A stretch of DNA of 64,000 nucleotides. Source: Batillaria attramentaria. Taxonomy: Eukaryota > Mollusca > Gastropoda > Batillariidae. Below the pieces are notes generated by a model. The model was not told where the DNA came from. It was given only the letters and a program-made list of their open reading frames with translations, and did not search any database. Both the position numbers and the translations under genes were made by a program. Shown here in pieces: positions 49,939 through 60,354 of this stretch. The first letter of the stretch is position 1, and each line of letters starts with the position of its first letter. The stretch lies in assembly GCA_018292915.2 (NCBI GenBank), contig JACVVK020000145.1, forward strand, positions 913,501 to 977,500. The letters are read 5' to 3'.

Positions 49939-50351
49939 CAAAACAGACAATGGCTGAATCTGTACGCCTTTGCTTCCAACCTAAACTCTGATTATATATT
50001 TTACCACAATATTTTACCACAATATTTTACAATTCAATACTAAGGCATCACCTACAAATAAAGCCCCAACCCTCGTTGCCCCCCCCCCCCCCCTTCGAAA
50101 AAAAGAACAACAGCAATCCCCTACATATGTAAGTTTTAGGGTGAAACTGGATCGGCTCAAACACTTTTTGCAGTTGGGAACCGATTGTTGTGTTTGCGGT
50201 AGATACGCAGCACCACAATGAAAACAATAAATATTCAGATACCGTAATATACGTATGACGTCGTCTCGCGTGTTTGTGGCTACAACTACGACTTTCGTCA
50301 AGAGAGTGATGTCACGAAGAAAATCATTTTGTCCTTCGTGTTCATTGGAAT

Positions 50352-50399
<48 letters not shown>

Positions 50400-50550
50400 A
50401 CGTGTGTGTGTGTACACACATGTTTGTGTTATGATCAAGAAACGTGTGCATGACCCCATTTCTTTATTTGAGGGAACGTATCAATTACTTATCCGATTTC
50501 ACCAATATGGTAGGTCGCTCTTTAATAAAGTTTTTCACTTTCTCTCAGAT

Positions 50551-50621
<71 letters not shown>

Positions 50622-50854
50622 AAGATAGGGATTTATTTTGTACAATGCAATAACTATCATACACACTCAAAAACAACAGTTCCTTCATGGTAGCAGTAGA
50701 ACCGTTAACGCAGAGGCTCCCTGGCGCCTAAAGCCGTTTTGAAAATCTGTTTTTAGCCTAGATATTGGTTCCCTTAAATGATACATTCATTTTGGGGGTG
50801 GGGGGGGGGTGTCCTCTCTCTCTCTCTCTCTCTGTCTGTTTACTAAGATCATAT
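49291..50854. other. Intergenic region between receptor copies 1 and 2
   Basis: Contains CA/TG microsatellites at 49,857-49,936, 50,357-50,415 and 50,553-50,617, and AATAAA sequences near 50,058 and 50,228 that could end the copy 1 transcript. I see no other gene. Confidence 0.5.
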
Positions 50855-51207
50855 AACAAGTCCCTATGTTATGATCACCTCGTGCTCACTTGGCAACATG
50901 CTAAGATACACGTTTCTCACGCGGCTCGCGCATATTGATAACAGTTAAGGGACGTCATCAGCGTTGAAACGTGTACACTAATTACCGTTCTTTTTCACCA
51001 ACACCTACCAATACTAGGGGATTGCTGTCTATATTACATCTATACTTACAGTCAGAATATCTAGCGTGACGTCCACAAACTACCATTTAACATAAGAATT
51101 AAGTATAAGAAACCTGTCTTCTTGACAGCACGACAACAGTCGAAGTTTGGTGCGCGTGGAGTAAAGATCTTTTTCGCTCTGGGACTAGCGCATGGAATAT
51201 TTGTACA
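50855..51207 (+). promoter_or_regulatory. Conserved upstream block, receptor copy 2
   Basis: Matches the copy 1 and copy 3 blocks. It includes GATACACGTTTCTCACGC, ATTGATAACAGTTAAGGGAC, CACTAATTACCGTTCTTTTT, GCGTGACGTCCACAAAC and GTAAAGATCTTTTTCGCTCT. It ends at the ATG in GTACAATGTTGACCAG. Confidence 0.65.
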
Positions 51208-53089
51208 ATGTTGACCAGAAATCTTACCTCGACCGTCTTGTTTCTGGTCATACAATGTCTGATGATCAGACAAGTCAGCGGTTGTAAGTACTTGACATTG
51301 TAACATGAACTTTTTTAAAAGGGTGCCGCATAAGCTGGTAATTAGATGTGGTTTATGGTCATGAATTGCGCCCTTGGTGTTGGACAAGGTTATTGTCATA
51401 CGGTAAACGCTCGACTCGACTTGCGTCTCGTTCAAACAAGAATTTGCTCGATTCTTTCCTAAATCTTGATATTGCGCACTTTCTATACGATAACTGATAG
51501 TATTCTAAGTCATATCTAGTTTTTCCTTAACCTGCCTTCACGAAGATTTTCATTTATTATGCTGTGTTTACAAGAATAAGTTATAGTAAAGTATCAAGAA
51601 GGAATCTAGTCAACGTTTTTGTCAACAGTGAGAATGGACTGTAATAACGATAAAACTGTCCTGGTAAATACCTACTACACCACCATCAACTGTTACACGT
51701 CGATGGACTACAACTCCGAGGTCAAATGGCAGCTCGTGTCTACGACAGGCGAGACGACAGATATAGGCACGTGCTATGACCGATACACGTGCTCCTCGTT
51801 ACACAGTCCCTACATCACCCTCAGTAGATTTACAAGCTATAGCTCCATAAAGATAACACGTATCGAGGAACATACAGCTGGCACTGTCATCTGTAAGGAG
51901 ATTTTCAGCAACGATACACAGGAGTCGGCCAACTGCTCTCTTAAAGTTGCAAGTGAGTTTGATTTTAAACGCTCTAGTTCACTAGTCTTCACACACGCCA
52001 TCTTATCAGTTTGGAACAGTTTCGCTGTTCGATATCCTTTCAGCATATCCTGCTTAATTCATTCAGTTCTATGTTTTCCGTTTGTGGGCTTACAAAACAA
52101 CGAGTGTATAGTGTTTTGTTTTTTTTTTATAATGTGTGACCTTTCAGCTATCAGCCAAAGCTACTGCAGCTCTGGCAAAGTGGAAGTTACCGAAGGTAGC
52201 AGCACCAACCTCAGATGTGAGGTAGCTTTCTCTAACAGCACCATCAACTGGATCTACGAACCCCTCGTAGGGAACAGCTCCACCCTTGGCTACTGCACGT
52301 ACAGTTACTACGGCAAATGCAACACTACCAACACAGACCTCTCCTTCACCCTGTCCAGATACAGCACGTCATCGACCATCAACTTCAGGGACGTAACACG
52401 TGACAATGTGGGAAATGTTACCTGTACGGACGGACGCCAAAACCCTAGCTGCCAACTCGTTGTCAATAGTAAGTGGCACATTGGTACATGTAGTTGGTGA
52501 CGAAACCTTTCCAAGCTTTTCAGTTTTTGATGACCCTTCTGGTCAAATTCACAGAGATTGGGCAAATGTTTTTCTTTTATTATTATTATTATTTAGTGAT
52601 CGTTGTTTGACAGGACACCTGCCTCCTGCGTATTGATGGTTGAGAACTATACCTTTTTTCTGAACTAGTTATTAGTCTCTTGTAGTAAAGACCAAGGTCA
52701 CACGTGAGTGATAAAGACTATGCCCCTCTAGGTGCACCCCCCCCCCACCACCCCAGGATGTAATTTCAATGTGTGAGAATTCCGAAACTGAGTTTTAAGA
52801 TAATTAGGCCCGTTTCTCACACCGCAGTTTCTTGGGGTCATATTCATTAGTTTGTATCGCCATATCTATTTTCCTTTGTAAAACCAACGAATAAGGCAAT
52901 TTGTAATTGAACTATGATGATTTTGCATCCATCGGGGGTTTGGCTTTCCAGGAAATGGGGAGATTGACCGTTGCGAGGTGAAGTTACATAAGGAGAACTG
53001 GACACTCGTGGGATCGTGTTTTGTGAAGAAGCTCTTCTCCTCACAGGGGCTGTATGAATACGAAGTCAGACAGACCATGAAGGTGAACA

Positions 53090-53145
<56 letters not shown>

Positions 53146-53414
53146 AGGGGGAGGGGGTATTTAAGAAACGCCGAAAGGCAAGATGGAAAGTACAGTGCAT
53201 GACACAACCTGAATACGTCAGCTTCGGACCGTTGCAGTTTTCGTTTGCATCGCTGCACGAGAGTACAGGCGCGCTAACATTAGTAACAAGTGCAACTACC
53301 GCAGAGTAAATTTGACCTCTGTGGTTAAGCCAAGTAAACAACAACAATGATGATAATGATGATGATGATGATAATAGTCGCTTTTATATAAATAGTATTA
53401 AATTTGCGCCGATC

Positions 53415-53466
<52 letters not shown>

Positions 53467-53773
53467 TTTCTTCTTTTAGACGAATGGTGTCAACGCCCGC
53501 CCCTTCTCCATCATGTACCACAACTTGTTTGAGAGGCGGCGTAGATTCCAGCCCGAACCGTACACCGACTTGCAGAGCAACAGAGTTTACTACAAAGGGA
53601 CCTTTACTTACTCATGGCCGGTGCCGACAGTGGACGCGAATTACTCCTACACATTTAGTGTCTACCCCGGGGGTTACCAGAAGTCGGCACCAGAAGCGTT
53701 TGCGATAGGTGAAGACAGGACATTGCTTTTACGTAGTTTTGTCACTTGTAATCTTTATTTGGCGTAATGGAAA

Positions 53774-53827
<54 letters not shown>

Positions 53828-53892
53828 TGTGTGTCTGTGTGTGTGTGTTCCTAACCGATCCATAACAGAACGACCGTGACGACAGCATGTCA

Positions 53893-53941
<49 letters not shown>

Positions 53942-56900
53942 CGTTGGCGTGCGTGCGTACGTTCATGTGTGCGTATCCGTGTTTTGAAGAAACCCTTCTT
54001 TCAATACGTGTTTGTTTGTTTGTTTGTTTCAGGCACCCCATCTCCACCAACACACAACTGTAGCGAGCTGAGGTACTTGCCCGAGGAGGGGCGAGCTCCG
54101 TGTGTGTGCAGCACGACCAATCTTGGCAGTCCGCCGGGGAGGCTACTCTGGTATTCAGGGGACACTATCCTCGCTGCAGGCGATTACAACGTGACGTCAC
54201 TGGAGTTTCCCGAGAACAAGGTGCATCGCTGGAACGATGGAAGAAGCAGCGGGTGTCGGCTGGACTGGGCTGTGGGTTACAACGTGACCTTGACCAACCA
54301 CGTCGCTTGTGAGTGGACACACCCAGTATTCAGTTTTGAAAATATCAGTCAAGTACTGGAACAATCAAGCAACCCTAACCCAGTCACATAGCCCTAGCCG
54401 CGTTTCACTCTTTTCATTGCCTTTAATCCTTTTGTATCTAGTCATCTTTCAACAGTTTTGCATTAATCATCTTTATACCACTTTACCGCGATTACAGGTC
54501 ATGATGTAAAACTATGCAAACGATCATACGTGGTATAACATTTTCACTCATTCAAAATCACACATGATGGATGTAACTGAAAAGTGCACATGCACTTCGT
54601 CTAACATGTTCCAGCAGCATGTTCTAACTAGAGGATTTACATCACGACATGACGCCAAAAGCGACTAGGAATACTTTTCGTCACGAGATGACGCGGTTCG
54701 ACCACGTACGGGAGCTTTACCAGTCCCTGGATGGGGAATAGTTGAATTTTTTTTCCACGAACGGTCTTGCTTTTGACAACCGTAAGCCTAGTTCCAGTTT
54801 TTTTTTTTGCTCAAACGGAGTCTTCGAAACGGCTTCTCCTAGCCTATACACAAAGCGAAGTAACGCACCTCAGTCAGAGATGCCGCGTGAAGATTTTGGA
54901 TTGCCGATGTCAGATTTTAAATCAAAGAACGGGTACGGACGTGGTATAAGTAATTTTTCCCAAATTCGGTGTTTCGGTCGACATTAACAACGTCGTGTGG
55001 TGTATTTTCCGTAACTGAGTGCACTTGATTGTGAAAACTCTATTTCAATCGGTTTCAGAAGTGCATCCTCATTTTGACTATTGAATCGAGCATGCACATA
55101 TCTTGATATGCCTCGGAGACGGATGGCATGTTCCTATTTATGCCGTATTACAAGAAGTCGCAGATCTAAAACCAAAGACGCTGTGACCTTGTGATTTCAG
55201 ACGGGCCGGACAACGTAAGTATGGAATACCACGAGTCGACTTTCAATGATGCGGCCTTTTTTTTTTTTTTTTTTTGTCTTGCGCATGCATAATTTATATT
55301 CGCGTACCTAGGAATGACGTGTGTCTTGTTATGTCGTATCAAATGAAGGCGCAGATCTAAAATCAAAGACGCTGTGACCTTGTGATTTCAGACGGGCCGG
55401 ACAACGTCAGTCTCGAGTACCGCGAGTTGTTTGACGCCAACGGTACACGTCACATCGTGGCCATTTGTGACGTCACGGGAGTGAACCCTGTGACCCCTGA
55501 CATGATCGTCTGGGGCGGTCCGCTGTGTAATGGTACGGGCGTCACGTGCATGGTTACGGTGCACGCGCCAGAGGATGATGGGAAGGTTATCGCTTGCATG
55601 GCGACAAACGCTGCTAACAATGGACAGAGCAAACGTGCCAGGGTTAAGATATCGCTGACGCGTAAGTACTCGCGTACGCACGCACAGATGACACAATGTT
55701 GCGTCACTTCTTTTCTTGTCTTTTTTGTTTGTTTGTTTGTTTGTTTGTTTGTTTTGTTTTACCAGGCTGATGTAGTTTCTTTGGTACACGCAACACCACT
55801 CCTTCGTTTTGTAATATGAAAATTGTACGCAGATGCAACAGCAACAGCAACAACAAAGAAACAAAATATAAAAAAGAGATTAAACAAACAAACAAACAAA
55901 CAAAACTAAACAAATGCAAGAAATAAGAATGTATGCAAAGGAAAGAAAAGAAAGGAAAAACATCTGCTTTAAGGGAACTAATCGGTAAGTGGACGCTGCA
56001 AGGGAGAGAACTGTGCCTCTATGGGGGGAGTGATCACTAGATCTATCAGTTGCCAGGACAGAAAAATACAAAATGACAGGAAAGAGGGGGTTGGGGCACT
56101 AGCGTATACTGCGATGAGGCAATCACACCATCGACCATACCTGAAGGTGGCACAGCTGTGACACCCAAACAATACGAACGAACCACAGTAAAGTGGCGTC
56201 GCATGTTGGGCACAGAACCATGCCACTACTAAAACAACAACCAAAAAATATTAGCGAAAGGGATCCAACTCACAGATCCGTCACACGTCTCATCACGTAG
56301 TCATTCTCCTTGTCTCAGAACCTCAAACCACCACAACCCAGACACCATCTACCACTACAGCACCCCGGAAAACCACAACCACGACACCGAGTAGGCCTGC
56401 TACCACACCCACGCCAACCTCTACTGCTGCTCCGCCCACGCCGCCCTCCACCACTCCAACACCACAACGCACCCCCAGTACCACTTCCGCCTCCCCGAAA
56501 ACACCAAGTACCGCTGCGCCACCGCGCACCTCGAGTTCTGGCCTGTCTTCCAGTACTGCCGCACCTCAACCTCCCTCCACAAAACAACCACCATCAACCA
56601 CCGCGGCTCCTCAGCCTCCAACCAAACGCGTGAAGACTACTCAACGTCCCAGCACTTCCGCGCCCCAGAGGACTTCCAGGCCGATCACCTACCACACCAC
56701 CCCCAGGGTTCACCAGGGTTCGGGCACCACGTCACCGCACCACGAGCACGTGAGCCCGGGTGTGACGGCTGCGAGAGAGGGAGGGAGCAGCCAAGGGGCG
56801 GGGAGGAGGCGGACTGCCGTGGGGGTGGGGGTAGGAGTGAGTGTCTTCTTGGTGCTGCTGGCTGGTATTGCCGTGTACATGGTCTGGAGACGACGAAAGG

Positions 56901-57688
56901 CAGGTTAGTGAATTAGCATCAACTTCAGCATTCAGACATATCGGAGTTATTCTCTTTTCTCTGCCTTGTTTTCTCAGTCCAAGTTCCTTGCCGCTGCATT
57001 TTGCATAGCTAATAATGCCAAAGATTGTGCATAAAAAATATTCTATATTTGTTTGTTTTTTCTCCAGAGCGCGACCCCTATCTATATGAACGATCTCTGG
57101 AGATGTCACCAGCAGACATGTCTGAACCCACCCGTGGTATGAGGATTTTTTAAAAGTTCAGTGATATTCTGTTCCCTGATTTACCCAATATAAAAAAAGC
57201 ACTTTATCTTCTGCATAAAAAAATGTAATTGAACAGTTGGGTATATAACGCATGTACATGATCCATTCGCTGTAGTCTTTCGGGTTTTCTTACTGAGACG
57301 AATCAGGGTTTGTTTGGGTTGTTTGGGAGTTTAACGTCCTGTTCCACCACGTAAGGGTGATATCAAGACGGGGCAACGGGAAAAAGACCAGCACAAAATA
57401 ATATTTGGCCCCAGCCGGGATTCGAACTCACGACCCGTGCATTGGGAGTCCAACCCTCTGCCATTCGACTATCCTGGCTCCCCGAGACGAATCAGAGTTG
57501 CAAGAGGAAGGACAGTAAGAGAACGTCAGTTTAGATTTACAGATCCCAGATGCAGGACGGAAACTTAGAAAGAAAATAATGTAGGCGTATGGTTATTGCC
57601 AGTGCTCCATGTCTGACTCTGTTCTGTTACAGGTGGTCTGCGCGGCGTTCTTCCCAACTTTCCCAAACCCAAGACATACGATGCCTAG
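51208..57688 (+). CDS. Ig-domain transmembrane receptor, tandem copy 2 (10 exons)
   Basis: Exons: 51208-51283, 51629-51952, 52148-52468, 52952-53082, 53480-53708, 54033-54308, 55392-55661, 56319-56903, 57068-57136 and 57633-57688. The product has 778 residues with the same architecture and phases as copy 1. Exon 5 is one codon shorter and exon 8 one codon longer. Both V-like domains keep the six-cysteine pattern. Exons 6, 7 and the end of 8 are almost identical to copy 1, whereas the start of exon 5 differs (TNGVNARPFSIM against NSDDMHFYYYHR). The tail reads ERDPYLYERSLEMSPADMSE where copy 1 has ERE and FLF, and both end KPKTYDA. Intron 2 (195 bp) has no stop and is a multiple of three. A decoy exon 7 lies at 55,201-55,214. 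Function is inferred only from architecture. Confidence 0.85.
53894..53941 (+). repeat. 48-base poly-G tract
   Basis: Uninterrupted run of G in intron 5 of receptor copy 2, ending about 91 bases before exon 6. It can form G-quadruplexes in DNA and in the transcript. The length may be affected by assembly. It follows a (TG)n tract at 53,776-53,850. Confidence 0.85.
55160..55407 (+). repeat. 191-bp tandem duplication around the exon 7 acceptor
   Basis: A block running through the acceptor and the first 16 bases of exon 7 occurs twice, 191 bp apart (acceptors at 55,199-55,200 and 55,390-55,391). In the first copy the exon sequence is followed by GTAAGT instead of GTCAGT, creating a 14-base potential exon at 55,201-55,214. 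Receptor copy 1 has only one version. Confidence 0.88.
57307..57483 (-). repeat. SINE family A with perfect 12-bp TSD
   Basis: Reverse full-length copy flanked by GAGACGAATCAG at 57,295-57,306 and 57,484-57,495. Intron 9 of receptor copy 2. Confidence 0.92.
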
Positions 57689-58530
57689 AACACAATGATG
57701 TGCCATGTGCTGGAAGACTGTGACTTCGCCTACAAGTTACAGGAAATTCCTCGATGGGGTTTTTCGATTTTTTTTTTTTTGCTTATGCAGTGCTGCCAGC
57801 GAATGATACATTGTTCATGTAATGATATTAATGAAAACGGAGTATTTATATAGCGCCAAACCTTATCTAAGCTGTATGCGCTTTACATGAAACATATTGA
57901 TTTATAGAAAACGGATAATTTACTAAGGTTTTCAGCGGACAGGTGTCTCCATAATCAAACCACAGACATCCCAGTCGGTGTTTATGACTGAGCCATAGCA
58001 GATCCTGTCAGAGGTTATATTTCCACTGAACATTCATAATACTAACAATCATTGAGCCCCCCCCCCCCCCCTCCCCAAAAGAAGAAAAGGAAAAAAAAGA
58101 AAAAGAAAAAAAAAGAAACAAAAAAACAACAACAAACCAACTGACAAACAACAAACCAGAACAAACAACAAAATAAAACGAAACAACAACGAAAAAGCCA
58201 ACAAAACAACAACAACAACAAAACCCAATAACAACAAAAACGACAACGACAAAACAACGACGACAACAACAACAACAAACAAAACAAAAGACCAAACAAA
58301 ACAAAACAAATCAAAAACAGGGACTGTCAAGAGGAAACAACTTCTGGTAGGATACCGTATGGGTCGCTCACAGTAAGTCACTGACTGGATCCGTACGTCT
58401 GTGCTTCCAACATTCGATCTTTAGACGCAGCAGCGACACTTAGAGTGCATGTAAAGCGACTGAATACAGACTGCCTGCACTGCAAGAATTGTGTAAAAGT
58501 GATTACGTCAAATGTATTATGCGTCATCCC

Positions 58531-58639
58531 AGTAAGGCTGCACAGTTTTCAACGAAAACAACGTCATATCTCTTTTCTGAAAACAAGATTGGAATGACCA
58601 GCCCAGTGTCAGTTGTTTCCTTTGAGAGAGAGAGAGAGA

Positions 58640-58697
<58 letters not shown>

Positions 58698-59002
58698 CTA
58701 AACGATTTATAACAGAACGACCGTGACGACAGCAGGTCACTAAATGGAAACGGCATACGGGGCTGGTGACCACATTCTTGTATTTGCTGTGTTTATCCAC
58801 CCCTCCACTGTGACACCAGAAAACAGGAATATGCAGATTTCGTAATAAATGTGTGGTGTATATTGAACCAAAAACTTGATGCCATGAATCATTTCTCTCT
58901 CGTGTTGGAATCACTAAGGCTGCACAGTTTTCAACGAAAACAACGTCACATCTTTTTTCTGAAAACAAGATTGGAATGACCAGCCCAGTGTCAGTTCTTT
59001 CC

Positions 59003-59083
<81 letters not shown>
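58531..59083. repeat. Duplicated ~105-bp block, each copy followed by (GA)n(TG)n
   Basis: Copies at about 58,531-58,637 and 58,914-59,020 share AAGGCTGCACAGTTTTCAAC, AAACAAGATTGGAATGACCA and GCCCAGTGTCAGTT, and each runs into GA then TG repeats. After the first, ACAGAACGACCGTGACGAC matches intron 5 of receptor copy 2 at about 53,866, so at least part is receptor-derived. Confidence 0.75.
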
Positions 59084-59085
<2 letters not shown>

Positions 59086-59234
59086 CGACTTCACGGAAAG
59101 TCTCATAAAGCGTGCGTCACCCCGTATGAGAATTCCTTTCCCGATTTTGCCATTGAGGTCGGTCGATCTGCAGCACGTATTTCACTCTTTCAGTCAGAGG
59201 TTCTCATATATGCTCGTTACAAACGTATGTAGCA

Positions 59235-59244
59235 CACACACACA

Positions 59245-59309
<65 letters not shown>
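59235..59309. repeat. (CA)n microsatellite
   Basis: About 75 bases of CA with a GACA interruption at the start. Confidence 0.95.
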
Positions 59310-59310
<1 letters not shown>

Positions 59311-59559
59311 ACGAAATCAACATGCGCACTTATTTGCTAGACCGGAATGCAATACAAAAAAGCAGTTTTCTCATCGGAGCAGTGGTATTGTTCTTTTATG
59401 ATTGCCGTGTTTTCAATACCTGTTAGCGACCTAGCTGATACTGTTTTTTTTGTTTTGTTTTTTTTCCCCTTGATACATTGATGTCGCCCTCTCTCTCTCT
59501 CTCTCTCCCCCCTCTCTGTCTGTCTGTCTGTCTATCTGTCTCTCTCTCTCTCTTTCTCC

Positions 59560-59590
59560 ATGTCTGACTCTGTTCTGTTACTGGTGGTGA
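59560..59590 (+). pseudogene. Remnant of receptor exon 10 splice acceptor
   Basis: CCATGTCTGACTCTGTTCTG followed by TTACTGGTGGT matches the intron 9/exon 10 junction of copy 2 (57,608-57,638), with the acceptor AG changed to TG. The coding part is lost after GGTGGT. It implies a former additional copy or a partial duplication. Confidence 0.65.
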
Positions 59591-59819
59591 GCCTCTTATT
59601 CCGTTGCGTTTTGGCTTATATACTTGGTTGTCTGTTTGGTGACTGTCCTTGTTTGTTTGTTTGTTTGTTTGTTTAGATTGCTTGAATTTTGTTCTTTCTT
59701 TCTTTCTCTCTTTTGTAATTTAGAGTAGCAACGGCAGGTTTGGAAATGGTAACTGTGCCAATAGCTCTACCGTTGAAAAATAAAGGATCATTGTCATTGT
59801 CACTGTCTGTCTCGCTCTT

Positions 59820-60168
59820 CTAACATATGATGACCTCGTCCTGAGTTGGCAACGTGCTAGCTAGGATACACGTTTCTCACGCAGCTCGCGGATAATGATA
59901 ACAATTAAGGGACGTAATAAGCGTTGAAACATGTGCACTAATTACCGTACTTTGTCACCTGCACCTACCATTTGCTACATTATCACCGTCTACATATCAT
60001 GTATACTTACTGTCAGAATATCTTGCGTGACGTCCACGGACCAGCATTAGACATGACAACTAAGTATGAGAAACCTGTTTTTAAGAACCTGACAGCAGTC
60101 GAAGTTAGTATCGTGTGGAAGAAAGATCTTTTATTTGCTCCGTTACTAGCGTATGGACTGTCTGTACA
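59820..60168 (+). promoter_or_regulatory. Conserved upstream block, receptor copy 3
   Basis: Carries the same series as the other two copies: GATACACGTTTCTCACGCAG, GATAACAATTAAGGGACGTA, ATTACCGTACTTTGTCACC, GCGTGACGTCCACGGACC and GTGTGGAAGAAAGATCTTTT. Confidence 0.65.
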
Positions 60169-60267
60169 ATGTTGACCAGACCTCTTGCCGCGACCGTCTT
60201 GTTTCTGGTCACACAATGCCTAGTGCTAAAGCAAGGGAGCTGTTGTAAGTAATATTACACGAATAAT

Positions 60268-60354
<87 letters not shown>

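Larger units (their letters stand above)
57689..59819. other. Intergenic region between receptor copies 2 and 3, with receptor-derived remnants
   Basis: Contains an A-rich stretch (58,060-58,320), two copies of a roughly 105-bp block (58,531-58,637 and 58,914-59,020), microsatellites, a LINE-like tail near 59,720-59,800 (AATAAAGGATCATTGTCATT) and a degenerate receptor exon 10 acceptor at 59,560-59,590. No intact gene. Confidence 0.6.

Noticed and set aside
58008..58381. Minus-strand ORFs of 90-110 codons rich in V, F and L
   Set aside because: They are complements of an A/CAA-rich low-complexity stretch.
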